Source: a bacterium HR37 (GTDB lineage: Bacteria > Desulfobacterota_D > UBA1144 > Nemesobacterales > CSP1-2). From it: a DNA stretch of 64,000 bases. A program made the position numbers and the translations under genes. The DNA lies in contig BEIN01000008.1 of NCBI GenBank assembly GCA_002898375.1, positions 1 to 64,000 on the forward strand, given 5' to 3'. This document shows, piece by piece, positions 28,477 to 37,303 of this stretch. The notes under the pieces are model-generated. The model was not told where the DNA came from and did no database searches. It was given only the letters and a program-made list of their open reading frames with translations. Each line of letters starts with the position of its first letter. Positions within the stretch are counted from its first letter, which is position 1.

Positions 28477-28523
28477 TATGCATCTATGATGTATAGGTTA
28501 TCAGAGGAAAAAACAGATGTCAA
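28477..28523 (-). promoter_or_regulatory. suf operon promoter with a dyad operator
   Basis: Minus strand: TTGACA (28518-28523), 17 bases, then a weak -10 TAACCT (28495-28500). Overlapping and just downstream is a 19-bp near-perfect dyad, TATACATCATAGATGCATA on the minus strand (28477-28495), with one mismatched arm pair outside its 3-base centre. The position fits repression by the Rrf2 protein encoded next. Confidence 0.6.
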
Positions 28524-28562
28524 ATTTTAGGATATCGGACAAACAAAAAGCTGTCTATATAG

Positions 28563-29801
28563 TTAGCCACTTTTCTCCAAAATGACCTTTACCTCTTCTA
28601 TTGAGCGAGCAGTTGCCTTTGTCACCACAAAAACCCAGTTTTTATAAGAGACCTTATCTCCAACCCTTGGTATAGAGCCCATCTCAGAGAGTAGAAATCC
28701 GCTTAGGGTATCGTACTCCCCCTCTGGGATCTCTATACCCAGTTCCTCGTTTATTTTCTCTATATCTATTCGCGGATTTACCAGATACTCATTCTCAGAA
28801 ACCCTTTTCCAAAGCTTAACTCCCTTGTCATAGTCGTATTCATCCTCAATTTCCCCTACAACCTCTTCAAGTATATCTTCAAGGGTTACAACACCCACAG
28901 CCCCTCCGTATTCGTCAACAACAACAGCCATTCCTGCGCGTCCCCTTTTCATTTCCTCCAAGAGCTCATCAAGTGGTTTTGTTTCAGGTACATAAAACGG
29001 TAGGCGGGCATAGTTCTTTACAGGTTCTTCAGGGTCCGCTCCAAGAAGATAAAACGCATGCACGATTCCAGTAATGTTGTCTATTCTTCCCTGATAAACC
29101 GGAAGCCTTGAGTGTCCTGTCTCCCTTATCAATTTAATGGCCTCCTTTACAGGGGCATTTTCATCAATAGCACACACCTGTATTAGGGGAATCATAACCT
29201 CTTCTATGGTTGTTTCGGAAAACCTAAATATCCTTCTTATAAACTTCTCCTTATAACCAATCTGCTCTCTTGCCTTCTGATCCGCACCAATTGCCTGCAG
29301 AAGCTCTTCACGGGTAATGAAGGGGTTTTCAGTGCCACCTATGAGCTTAAGAAGCCCCCTCGTAAAGAGATTTACTATAAATAAGGCTGGAGAGAAAACC
29401 TTAGATGCAAACCAAAGCGGATATATAATCCAAAGTACAATGGTGTTACTTCTTTTCTGGAAGACAGCTTTGGGAACAACTTGGCCAAAAACCACAACGA
29501 GAGGAGATAGAATCATCACCGTGTACAACTCGCTTGCCTTTCCATAGTTATCCTGGATGTAGAAAGTCATAATAATGGTATTTGTAATAAGGGAAAGGTT
29601 TATTCCAACAAGGGTTGTGCTTATAAAACGCTCTATCTCAAGAAAAGAGCTGAGCACAAGCCTTGCGCTTTTTGAACCAAGTTCAGCAAGGGTCTTCATC
29701 TTCACCTTATCACACGAAACAAGGGCTATCTCAGAGCCCGCAAAAAAGGCTTGCAGAAAGAGAAGAAATGCTGTTACCAAAACAACTACCTCAAGTGACA
29801 T
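28563..29801 (-). CDS. CNNM/HlyC-CorC family transporter-like protein (second paralog)
   Basis: 412 residues: a DUF21/CNNM transmembrane domain (about 1-180, three to four helices), a CBS pair (about 200-320) and a C-terminal CorC/HlyC domain (about 330-410, with [28 protein letters not shown]). The family includes magnesium/cobalt efflux-linked proteins, but the substrate here is unproven. Overlaps the upstream paralog by 11 bases. Confidence 0.85.
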   Translation of the reverse strand: MSLEVVVLVTAFLLFLQAFFAGSEIALVSCDKVKMKTLAELGSKSARLVLSSFLEIERFISTTLVGINLSLITNTIIMTFYIQDNYGKASELYTVMILSPLVVVFGQVVPKAVFQKRSNTIVLWIIYPLWFASKVFSPALFIVNLFTRGLLKLIGGTENPFITREELLQAIGADQKAREQIGYKEKFIRRIFRFSETTIEEVMIPLIQVCAIDENAPVKEAIKLIRETGHSRLPVYQGRIDNITGIVHAFYLLGADPEEPVKNYARLPFYVPETKPLDELLEEMKRGRAGMAVVVDEYGGAVGVVTLEDILEEVVGEIEDEYDYDKGVKLWKRVSENEYLVNPRIDIEKINEELGIEIPEGEYDTLSGFLLSEMGSIPRVGDKVSYKNWVFVVTKATARSIEEVKVILEKSG

Positions 29802-31137
29802 TGCTCTCCCCTTTTCCCGTAGCTCTTTGAACCTTTAACTCTGCTATTCTTTTTCCCGACACCTTGTTTACTGTAAAAAGGATATTTCCATAAACTACCT
29901 TTTCCCCTTCCTGTGGAAGTCTTCCAAAGAGACCAAAAACAAAACCTCCTACGGTTTCATGCTCTCTCTCTGAAGGAAGCATAGACAACTCAATCTCATC
30001 TCCAAGATTGTCCAACCCACCGGATCTAAGGACAGTAAAAAGGAAAGCATCATTGAACTCCTCAATCCTCATGCTACCGGGAATAACTATTCCCTCTCTC
30101 TCTACCTTAATAACGGGTTCCCTTACTATTCCCCTTTCATCTTCTATTTCACCGAAGATCTCCTCCAGAATATCCTCCATCGTTACAATCCCATCCACTC
30201 TTCCATACTCATCCACAACAATCGCTATATGAACCCTCTTTTGCTGGAATTCCCGGAGCAAATCAAAGGCCCTTTTGGTACGGGGAATAAAATACGGTGG
30301 CCTTACAAAACCCTCAATGGTTACTCCCTCCGAAGGCAAGGCGGCTAAAATATCCTTTACATAAAGTACCCCAATTATGTTATCTCTGTCCCCCTTGTAT
30401 ACAGGAATCCTTGAAAACCCCATCTTCTTAACCTCCTGAACTGCACTGTAGAGGGGCATATCTGAAGGGAAGAAAACACAGTCTACACTGGGGGTCATGA
30501 TCCTGTAGACCGCTACTGCCTCTAACTTGAAAAGCCCGCCCACAAGCTTCTTCTCTATTTCTGTAACCACTCCCTCTTCGCTTCCAAGACCCACAAGTGC
30601 CTTTACCTCATCCGGATTAAATCCCACCTTGGTTCTATCTTCTATCCCTTTTCCCCCTAAAAACCTTGTAAGACCTACAGATAAAACCTCCACCACCCAC
30701 CTAAAAGGGGTAACAACAACATGAAACAGATTTAGGGGATGGGAAACAAGAGCAGACACAAACCTTGGATACTTTACCCCTATTGTTTTTGGTCCTATCT
30801 CCCCAAATAGAAGAAGTGTAGGAGATGCAACTCCAATAGAAACCAGAGTGATTACTATCTCCTCCGAAGCATTCATCATTAACTTTCTTATGGTAGATGC
30901 AACTACGCTGGAGTAGGCAATATTTATTATCTCATCTGCAAGCAGTATAGTTATTATGAGCTTGTGAGGGTCTTTTAGCAGGTTCTCAATGAGTACTCCT
31001 TTTTTCTCTTTTTTTAAGACCTCACGCTGATGCTTACCCAGGGAAAAAAGAGCCCCCTCAGACATGGAAAAGAAACCAGAAAGACCGATAAATACAAACA
31101 TTAAGATTAGATTATACGTTAATGATAGGTCATACAT
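29791..31137 (-). CDS. CNNM/HlyC-CorC family transporter-like protein (first paralog)
   Basis: 448 residues with the same order of domains as its neighbour: CNNM/DUF21 membrane domain (MFVFIGLSGFFSMSEGALFSL at the start), CBS pair (TPSVDCVFFP and DEYGRVDGIVTMEDILEEIFGEIEDE) and CorC/HlyC tail. The two genes are tandem paralogs in one transcript, 12 bases after thiL. Such pairs are common, and the two may form a heteromer. Substrate inference as above. Confidence 0.85.
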   Translation of the reverse strand: MYDLSLTYNLILMFVFIGLSGFFSMSEGALFSLGKHQREVLKKEKKGVLIENLLKDPHKLIITILLADEIINIAYSSVVASTIRKLMMNASEEIVITLVSIGVASPTLLLFGEIGPKTIGVKYPRFVSALVSHPLNLFHVVVTPFRWVVEVLSVGLTRFLGGKGIEDRTKVGFNPDEVKALVGLGSEEGVVTEIEKKLVGGLFKLEAVAVYRIMTPSVDCVFFPSDMPLYSAVQEVKKMGFSRIPVYKGDRDNIIGVLYVKDILAALPSEGVTIEGFVRPPYFIPRTKRAFDLLREFQQKRVHIAIVVDEYGRVDGIVTMEDILEEIFGEIEDERGIVREPVIKVEREGIVIPGSMRIEEFNDAFLFTVLRSGGLDNLGDEIELSMLPSEREHETVGGFVFGLFGRLPQEGEKVVYGNILFTVNKVSGKRIAELKVQRATGKGESNVT

Positions 31138-31149
31138 TGGATTAAAAGC

Positions 31150-32136
31150 TCATTTCCTGAGGTGAATAAACCCCTTGTAAGGGATCCTCTTTTCACCCCC
31201 ATGTAGACTAAGGACGCTTATGGAGGGCTCACCCGTTACATAACCAATCTCAGAAACCTGAATGCCAAGCATTCTTGAAACAAACTCAATCTCCTTCTGC
31301 CTCTCTTTGGAAACGGTAAAAAGCAGTTCATAGTCTTCACCACCTGAAAGCGCAAGCTCGTAAGGGTCAGGGGCAAAATCGGATACCCTTTTCCTGTAGC
31401 AGTAAGAAAGGGGTATTTTCTCAATGTATATACAAGCCCCAAGTCCATGCTCAACCGTTATACGCTCAAGGTCCAATATAACACCGTCGCTTACATCTAT
31501 CATAGATGTAGCAAGCCTTCTCTTTGCAAGTTCCCTTCCAAGAACAAGCCTTGGGCTAGGTCTATAATGCCTTTCAATGAGAAAGGAGTCCTCCTCGAGC
31601 GTGTTCCCACCTCTCTTAAGGATCCTTAAACCAAGAGCAGAGTCCCCTACGGTTCCACTTAAGTATATTATGTCTCCCTCTCTGGCCCCTTTTCTCCTTA
31701 CAACCAACTCAGGTTCAACCTCACCCAGAACGGTTATGTTGATAAACAGCTTGCCAGAGGAGGTGATGTTTCCTCCCACAGGAATAACCTTAAACTCTTC
31801 TGATCCCAGTGCGAGTCCCTCCAATATGCACTCAAAAAAATCACTGTCAACACAATCCGATAATCCAATACACGATAGAAAAAATCTGGGTACACCCCCC
31901 ATTGCACCTATATCACTTACCGCTACGGCAAGTGCCCTTCTTCCAAGGTCTTTTGGTGAAATCTTTTCCTTTAAAAAATGAACATCTTCTACCTGAGAGT
32001 CAGTTGTTGCAAGAACAAGGCTATTATGCTCGGTGCTTAAAGCCGCTGCATCATCCCCAATACCCACAACAACCCCTTTACCTATGTAATTTAACCGCTC
32101 CTTTATCCTTCGTAGAGCACTTAGCTCATCAATCAT
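31150..32136 (-). CDS. thiL: Thiamine-monophosphate kinase
   Basis: A 328-residue PurM-like enzyme that phosphorylates thiamine monophosphate to TPP. It contains VVVGIGDDAA near the N-terminus, DVHF (metal and substrate binding), VAVSDIGAMGG and the C-terminal ALSGGEDYELLFTV. The frame extends to a TTG at 32151, but ATG 32136 (MIDELSALRRIKERL) gives the normal family start. A promoter lies at 32281-32309, leaving a leader of about 138 bases. No TPP-riboswitch consensus is seen in it. Confidence 0.93.
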   Translation of the reverse strand: MIDELSALRRIKERLNYIGKGVVVGIGDDAAALSTEHNSLVLATTDSQVEDVHFLKEKISPKDLGRRALAVAVSDIGAMGGVPRFFLSCIGLSDCVDSDFFECILEGLALGSEEFKVIPVGGNITSSGKLFINITVLGEVEPELVVRRKGAREGDIIYLSGTVGDSALGLRILKRGGNTLEEDSFLIERHYRPSPRLVLGRELAKRRLATSMIDVSDGVILDLERITVEHGLGACIYIEKIPLSYCYRKRVSDFAPDPYELALSGGEDYELLFTVSKERQKEIEFVSRMLGIQVSEIGYVTGEPSISVLSLHGGEKRIPYKGFIHLRK

Positions 32137-32280
32137 TTTTACGAAAACCAAAAAACTTTATCCTGTATAACGGAACCAGCAGGTAAAGAGAAAGGTTTTC
32201 AGATTTGTCTATGGAATTCACAAAAACCAGATTATCTAAATCTGATGCGTTCAACTTAACTATTACCTCGGTTAAAAATC

Positions 32281-32309
32281 ATTTTAGGGCATTCAAATAC
32301 CCATGTCAA
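32281..32309 (-). promoter_or_regulatory. Promoter of thiL, back to back with a small-RNA promoter
   Basis: Minus strand TTGACA (32304-32309), a 17-base spacer and TAAAAT (32281-32286). Its -35 lies only 13 bases from the -35 of the divergent + strand promoter at 32323, so the two may share control. Confidence 0.7.
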
Positions 32310-32322
32310 ATAACAAAACCTA

Positions 32323-32351
32323 TTGACAAATTAAGAAAGTTACTTTATTTT
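32323..32351 (+). promoter_or_regulatory. Promoter of small RNA candidate 1
   Basis: Perfect TTGACA (32323-32328), 17-base spacer and TATTTT (32346-32351). Hexamers, spacer length and most spacer bases match the promoter at 47544-47572. Confidence 0.75.
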
Positions 32352-32357
32352 TTAAAA

Positions 32358-32446
32358 AAAGATTAAGCTTGTAATTTAGCTACTCATCCTCCATCCTCCT
32401 TTAAGAGAGTTGAGATGGCTCTTGGCTGGAGCCATCTCAACTTTTA
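32358..32446 (+). ncRNA. Candidate small RNA 1 with anti-Shine-Dalgarno-like motif
   Basis: A predicted transcript of about 90 nt: an A/U-rich 5' half, then a tandem ATCCTCC-ATCCTCC-TTT segment (32387-32403), then a terminator whose stem is a perfect 13 bp (32409-32421 with 32429-32441, loop TTGGCTG) followed by TTTT. The segment CCTCCTTT repeats the 3' end of 16S rRNA and is complementary to AGGAGG. There is no coding frame of note. Its terminator abuts the 3' end of the TSUP gene, which is on the other strand. A second copy of the same design is at 47579. Confidence 0.7.
32408..32445 (+). terminator. Intrinsic terminator of small RNA 1
   Basis: GTTGAGATGGCTC / GAGCCATCTCAAC, 13 perfect pairs (14 counting A-T at 32408/32442), 7-base loop, then TTTT. 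The T-run is on the + side only. Confidence 0.8.
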
Positions 32447-33208
32447 GTCTAAAAAGAGCTTAATTGCAAATAACACTATGGTACAGATAACAAACCTTCT
32501 AACAAAAACACTTCCCTTCTTTATGGATACACGAGCACCCAAAAGTGCTCCCATAATGTTTCCAATACCCAGTGCGGTTCCAAGCAAATAGTTTATGCTC
32601 CCATCAAGTATAAACACCAAAAGCGCAAAAACGGTAAAAATTAATATCACAAAAACCTTTACCCCATTTCCCCTGATCAAGTCATAGCCGCATAGCGTCA
32701 TTCCAGCAAGTATTAGAAACCCTACCCCTGCCTGTATGTATCCTCCATAAATTCCTATAAGGAAAAACAAAACGCATATTAAAATCAATCGCTTACCCTC
32801 ACCATTAGCACCTATCCCCACTGAGGCTCCTGTACTTTTTACGGGGTTTATGATTGTAATCAGGGTAACAACCAACATTATAACCGCTAGTGACTTCTTA
32901 AAAACCTCATCCCCTATACTTGTAGCCACATAAGCCCCAGCGATAGCCCCAAAACTTGCCGGGATTGCAACAAGAAAAGCGAATCTAACGGGCAAGAAAC
33001 CCTTACTGTAGAATTCCCTTAAGGCAAAAAGGTTCTGAAGCATTATACCAAGACGGTTGGTTCCATTTGCCACCGTGGGAGGAAGCCCCATGAAAATAAG
33101 AACGGGAAGGGTGAGAAAAGAACCACCACCCGCAATAGTGTTTATGAATCCACAAATCGTCCCTACCCCCAAAAGGGCAGCCAGAGAGAATAGAGTATCG
33201 ATAGACAT
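32444..33208 (-). CDS. TSUP (TauE/SafE) family anion permease
   Basis: 254 residues, about eight hydrophobic segments, with the family N-terminal pattern (GTICGFINTIAGGGSFLTLPVL) and the second-half signature (GYIQAGVGFLILAGMTL). TSUP members export sulfite, sulfoacetate or other small anions, and the substrate here is unknown. Transcribed upstream of nothing else on its strand before the small RNA; 42 bases after the UDG gene. Confidence 0.85.
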   Translation of the reverse strand: MSIDTLFSLAALLGVGTICGFINTIAGGGSFLTLPVLIFMGLPPTVANGTNRLGIMLQNLFALREFYSKGFLPVRFAFLVAIPASFGAIAGAYVATSIGDEVFKKSLAVIMLVVTLITIINPVKSTGASVGIGANGEGKRLILICVLFFLIGIYGGYIQAGVGFLILAGMTLCGYDLIRGNGVKVFVILIFTVFALLVFILDGSINYLLGTALGIGNIMGALLGARVSIKKGSVFVRRFVICTIVLFAIKLFLD

Positions 33209-33250
33209 TTTTACGGTTTAAGCAAAAACCCGAAAAAATTATACCTAATG

Positions 33251-33934
33251 TTAAGAAAGAATGTCCTTTGCGGCAAGAAACACCTCTAAAAACATACCCT
33301 TTGTGAGCCTGCCCGTCTGGGTGTTTTGCCTGCTTGGATGATAAGAGGTAATTAAAACACCCCTATCACCAAAGAAAAACCTTTCCCCATGCTTAAACCT
33401 GGGTACTGTCTCTGAGTTCCACATACCTTTTTCCCTTAAATACCTTACAAAGGTATCAAAGGCAATCATGCCAAGGGTTACAACAACCCTTACGTTTTTA
33501 AGAAGAGCAAATTCAGCATCAAAAAAACGCATGCAGTTTTCAATCTCCTCCCTTTTAGGCCTATTCTCAGGAGGAACACACCTTACAACAGCGGTTACAT
33601 AACAGTTTCTAAGCTCTAGACCATCACCTGGACATAAAGAGCAGGGTTTATTTGAGAAGCCAGTTTCATAGAGAACCTCATATAGAAAACTACCGGATTG
33701 ATCCCCCGTAAACACACGACCTGTTCTGTTAGAACCATGGGCTCCAGGGGCAAGCCCTACAATAAGTAGTTCTGCATTTATATCACCAAAACCTGGCACA
33801 GGTTTTCCCCAGTAATCTTGGTCTCTGAAACGTTTAACCTTATAAAGTGCAATCCTTTGCCTGAATTCAACAAGCCGTGGACACCTACAACACCCTACCA
33901 GATGTCTGTTTAACTCATCTATGTTTTTCCACAT
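33251..33934 (-). CDS. Uracil-DNA glycosylase, family 5 (UdgB-like)
   Basis: 227 residues. The active-site loop GLAPGAHGSNRTGRVFTGD matches family 5, which uses this motif instead of GQDPYH. The second motif SYHPSRQNTQTGRL is also present. N-terminal CCRCPRL and CSLC pairs are likely [4Fe-4S] ligands. It removes uracil and some other damaged bases from DNA. It follows the TraB-like gene's end region on the same strand, with no obvious functional link. Confidence 0.88.
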   Translation of the reverse strand: MWKNIDELNRHLVGCCRCPRLVEFRQRIALYKVKRFRDQDYWGKPVPGFGDINAELLIVGLAPGAHGSNRTGRVFTGDQSGSFLYEVLYETGFSNKPCSLCPGDGLELRNCYVTAVVRCVPPENRPKREEIENCMRFFDAEFALLKNVRVVVTLGMIAFDTFVRYLREKGMWNSETVPRFKHGERFFFGDRGVLITSYHPSRQNTQTGRLTKGMFLEVFLAAKDILS

Positions 33935-33953
33935 ACCTTACCCTCATAAGTTA

Positions 33954-34607
33954 TTATTTAGAGGAAATCAACATAACTGTTTGAACCTTGTAATCCGAAA
34001 GCAGGCTCTTTAAGCCAGATACATGACCTGCCCCCACTACAACCAAAACCTCTTCATATAAGCCCGATATGTTCTTTATTTCAAGAGCCATATGCCTTTC
34101 CCTTTCATCAAGCAGAATGCTTTTGATAAAAGGAAAACACTTCTCAAAATGAAGCCTGTACTTATCTGGTTCCTTTGCAAAATCGTTTACAAATGCCTCC
34201 AGTATATCGTTTTCATAGAGGGAAAACGAGGGGGGAAGCCAAAACTCTTTTACAGCAAAAAGTTTCCGGATTAACTCAAAGGGATTTAGAAACTCCATAA
34301 GCAAGGCAGCCCTTATATTCTCAATTAAGCTATCTATATCCTTATCGATCAGGAAAAAAGGAATACCCTCTTGTTCTGCTCCCTCAACAGCCCCAAGCAT
34401 ATCGTTTCCAGGCTCAGCCCCATAGCGCATAGCCATAATCTTTTGAATCAACGGAAATATACCAAAAGGAATGGATTTGCTCCTAAGTCTTTTTAATCTC
34501 TTCTCATCCAGCTCAACACAGACCGCATCTGGCTTAGCATTCCTAATAAGGGACTTTACTTTATCTTTTAAGTTAAAAACATGACAGGTACCAACTATTG
34601 TAATCAT
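33954..34607 (-). CDS. TraB/PrgY-like domain protein
   Basis: 217 residues of the TraB family (EreA/ChaN-like fold). It shows the N-terminal GTCHV motif with the conserved ELDE (AVCVELDEKRL), and near the C-terminus VVGAGHVSGLKSLL. Members have proposed protease or metal-dependent roles. No membrane segment is present, unlike the longer TraB/PrgY proteins. Probably co-transcribed with the upstream lipoprotein (2-base gap). Confidence 0.75.
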   Translation of the reverse strand: MITIVGTCHVFNLKDKVKSLIRNAKPDAVCVELDEKRLKRLRSKSIPFGIFPLIQKIMAMRYGAEPGNDMLGAVEGAEQEGIPFFLIDKDIDSLIENIRAALLMEFLNPFELIRKLFAVKEFWLPPSFSLYENDILEAFVNDFAKEPDKYRLHFEKCFPFIKSILLDERERHMALEIKNISGLYEEVLVVVGAGHVSGLKSLLSDYKVQTVMLISSK

Positions 34608-34609
34608 CC

Positions 34610-35236
34610 CTAACTTCCTGATGCAAGTCGCTTAGCTACAAAGTAGCGGATCTCACTGGATCCCCTTACCTTATCTTTTAATTTTAGCATAGCATCAACA
34701 ATTGAGTTTCTTGCAGATTCCGTTTTGCTACCCCAAAAAACTCCTGAGGTTCCTTCACCCAGGATCAACTCCTGCCAGATCTTATTTCCGTTTTTATCTA
34801 CAAAATCCACCTGCAAAACAATATAGGAATCCAGAGAAAAACCACGTCTTAGCATATAAAATGCAAGAATATCTACCCTAAAGGTATCCTCGGTCAATTG
34901 GGAGAAAATTCTCTGCTTCTTTATCTCCCTTACATCAGAGAAAAGAGACTTAAAACAAACCAGAACAAAATCCCTTACGGCTCTTCCAACAAATAGCCTC
35001 CCTTCAGATCTATAGGTATAGTCTCTAGAGCTTTGATCCATAAACACACCCACTCTTATTGGGAATCTGTCTTCTGAATTTATACCAATCTGCGGAAGCT
35101 TAGCCTCTATTTTTTTAGTGCAACCTAGTAGTACCACAGCAGTTAAAATAAAGTACAGAAACAGAAAAGTATAGGGTATAACCACTGTAAAAGGCTTCGC
35201 TTTTTGCTTTACCTTAGGGTTTCTTGGGCATCTCAT
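34610..35236 (-). CDS. Predicted lipoprotein of unknown function
   Basis: 208 residues from ATG 35236. After a basic start (MRCPRNPKVKQKAK) comes a hydrophobic segment ending in the lipobox VVLLGC, then TKK. The mature protein contains ASSRDY-like and IVLQVDFVDKNGNKIWQELI segments, similar in pattern to the preceding gene's product. The frame is open further upstream, but that part overlaps the neighbouring coding region and would spoil the signal peptide. Overlaps the 35214 gene's stop by 23 bases. Confidence 0.7.
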   Translation of the reverse strand: MRCPRNPKVKQKAKPFTVVIPYTFLFLYFILTAVVLLGCTKKIEAKLPQIGINSEDRFPIRVGVFMDQSSRDYTYRSEGRLFVGRAVRDFVLVCFKSLFSDVREIKKQRIFSQLTEDTFRVDILAFYMLRRGFSLDSYIVLQVDFVDKNGNKIWQELILGEGTSGVFWGSKTESARNSIVDAMLKLKDKVRGSSEIRYFVAKRLASGS

Positions 35237-35987
35237 GTAGAAGAGCCTCAAATCCACTGTAGCCGTAATTAAACCAGAGTACATCTCCATTTTTAGAATC
35301 AAAAACAGCAACAGCAAACTGTAAAAGGCTAGAGTAAGGAAGTATAAGAGGAATACCCAAAAATACACTAAGCGAGTTAATCAGTGTTTTTAAAACCATA
35401 GCCCCTCTGTGTTCCACATATCCCCAAACCCCAGTAAAAAGGACAGCATCTGCCCCAGACAACCTAACCACTCTAAGTATGCTAGGGCTTAGAGCGTATC
35501 GTCTCTTTGGAAACACAGAAAAGCTATCCAATCTTAAACCTTCTTCCAAAGCCTTTTTGTACTCGTTTGCTAGTATTACGTAGCATATTGCTTTAAAATC
35601 CTCCATTAACTCATAAAGATCCAAATGAACCAGCTTCCCTGTAAAACCCACTTTACCTTCCCCTAAAGCAACGGATTGGCTAAACTCTGGTGTAACGTAG
35701 CCTTTACTTGATAGGATCTGCCTTATCTCAAGTGTAAGCTTTTTCCTTTGCCACGGCTCAACCTCCACAAACCTTCTGCTCTTTCCTGCTTCCCTTATAT
35801 CAAAGAAAGTAGGCATAACGGCAATTGTCTTTATCTTTCCACGCAGGGTTATCTCCTTTTCAAGGCTCAAATACCCTGATTCAACCTCTTTAGTTTTTTT
35901 CTTTGCGCATCCAAAAGAACCGAGTATAAGCCAAAGAGAAAACAATAAAAGAAAAAGCCCCCTAATCTTTAAAAACTCTAACCCCAC
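35214..35987 (-). CDS. Predicted lipoprotein of unknown function
   Basis: 257 residues, GTG start with a GGAG-type site. Residues 1-27 form a lipoprotein signal peptide ending LGSFGC-AKKK. The mature protein contains TIAVMPTFFDIRE near its N-terminus and AVAVFDSKNGDVLWFNYGYSG near its C-terminus, a pattern shared with small envelope lipoproteins (GNA1162/LpoB-like). It also has a hydrophobic stretch near residue 215 (SVFLGIPLILPYSS). No family is assigned with confidence. Coupled to the next lipoprotein gene by an overlap. Confidence 0.7.
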   Translation of the reverse strand: MGLEFLKIRGLFLLLFSLWLILGSFGCAKKKTKEVESGYLSLEKEITLRGKIKTIAVMPTFFDIREAGKSRRFVEVEPWQRKKLTLEIRQILSSKGYVTPEFSQSVALGEGKVGFTGKLVHLDLYELMEDFKAICYVILANEYKKALEEGLRLDSFSVFPKRRYALSPSILRVVRLSGADAVLFTGVWGYVEHRGAMVLKTLINSLSVFLGIPLILPYSSLLQFAVAVFDSKNGDVLWFNYGYSGFEALLHEMPKKP

Positions 35988-36008
35988 TTCTCCGCTTCCC
36001 TTACATTT

Positions 36009-37238
36009 TTATTGCTGATTAAATTGCCTTTCTATCTCCCCTCTTTCTTCTGCATCAGGGTTTAACCTAAGATAGTTTTCAAATGCCTCCTTTGCTTCCT
36101 TTTTTAGACCCTTCCTGTAGTAGGCAAGCCCTAATCCAAAATAAGCATCCCCAAAATCTGGCTTACTCTCTATTGCCTTTTTATATTCTGCTATAGCAAT
36201 GTCTAGCTCTTCGTTACTACCCCCAGTCTCCCTATACACAGTAGCCAGATAATAATGGGATATAGCATCATTTGGCTCAATCCTTAAGGCCTTTTTAAGC
36301 AGAGCTTTAGCCGTTCCATACCTTTTACTCTCGTAGTTTAGTATGGCAACATCCCTTACAACTTTCCATGTTCTCTTTTGATAGCTCTCTTTATTAACCC
36401 TAAGTTCCCTACCCCCAAGCCTCTCTAAGTACTCAGTTTCAACTATGCGCTCTGTCTCCTCTAATCTTTTCCTGTTTGTAGGATGATTACTATAGAAAAA
36501 CTGTTCCAGAGGAGGAGGATCTCCATAGGTTTTTAAAATAAGTTCAAACACCTTTGGTATTTCACGTGGATCATATCCAGACCTAAAAGCGTATTCGATC
36601 CCAACACGGTCAGCCTCACTTTCCTGTTTTCTTCCATGACCATTTACTGCCGCAAGCGCAGTATAGATAAAGACCATGCGCGTAAGCTCTCCCAAACGTG
36701 CAAGTCCGGGAACCAGAAAGGAGCTTGCTATATAAGCCAGATTAAGAGCCCCAAGCATTGCCGCTCTGGCTTTTACTCCCTCTTTAATATGTGCCTTGGA
36801 TACATGTGCAATCTCATGTGAGAGTATATAAGCAAGTTGGGCTTCATTGTCTAGGGTTGCAATGAGTCCCGAAGTTACATAAATGTAACCACCTCCAAAG
36901 GTAAATGCGTTTATATGGGGATCATGTACTATCTTAAAAGTATAGAAAGGAATTATAGGTCTATCTTTCTTTGCAATCTCAGCTATTTTCTGACCAATAC
37001 CGCTTATATACTCTTCCAAAAAAGGATCTACATAGAGCTTACCCTCAAGAGACTTTTCCATCTCAAACATCTTTGCTGCTTTTTCTGCCTCGCGTATTTC
37101 ATCCTCGTCAGAAAAAGACAATCCCTTCTGTATATCTACTATTTGAGCACAGGAAAAACAGAGGAAGGCAAGAATAAGTAAAAGGACTAAACTGCAAACA
37201 CGTAACTTCCTTAGCTTAAAAACACCCTCACACCCCAT
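36009..37238 (-). CDS. M48-family metalloprotease with TPR repeats (BepA-like lipoprotein)
   Basis: 409 residues from ATG 37238; a GTG at 37256 would add six residues. A lipobox (FLCFSC) follows the hydrophobic core. The peptidase domain has HEIAHVSKAH, the HEXXH zinc site, with the third ligand region ESEADRVGIEYAFRSGYDP. Two or three TPR units occupy about 310-405 (SHYYLATVYRE, DAYFGLGLAYYRKG). BepA-type proteases guard outer-membrane protein assembly. Placement upstream of two lipoproteins suggests an envelope role. Confidence 0.85.
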   Translation of the reverse strand: MGCEGVFKLRKLRVCSLVLLLILAFLCFSCAQIVDIQKGLSFSDEDEIREAEKAAKMFEMEKSLEGKLYVDPFLEEYISGIGQKIAEIAKKDRPIIPFYTFKIVHDPHINAFTFGGGYIYVTSGLIATLDNEAQLAYILSHEIAHVSKAHIKEGVKARAAMLGALNLAYIASSFLVPGLARLGELTRMVFIYTALAAVNGHGRKQESEADRVGIEYAFRSGYDPREIPKVFELILKTYGDPPPLEQFFYSNHPTNRKRLEETERIVETEYLERLGGRELRVNKESYQKRTWKVVRDVAILNYESKRYGTAKALLKKALRIEPNDAISHYYLATVYRETGGSNEELDIAIAEYKKAIESKPDFGDAYFGLGLAYYRKGLKKEAKEAFENYLRLNPDAEERGEIERQFNQQ

Positions 37239-37303
37239 ATAATCCCAACTCTCCACCCCAACAGCTCCCTTCTAAATCTTATACTTCAATTAAAAGGTCT
37301 CTG

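Noticed and set aside
32137..32274. A TPP riboswitch in the thiL leader
   Set aside because: A segment resembling GAAC...GATAAT is seen, but the CUGAGA element and the ACC/GG pairings of a TPP aptamer are missing. It is better read as a short inverted repeat (32228-32244).
35237..35368. A 44-residue N-terminal extension of the 34610 lipoprotein
   Set aside because: It lies over the coding end of the preceding lipoprotein gene, and the signal-peptide/lipobox of the protein needs the ATG at 35236.
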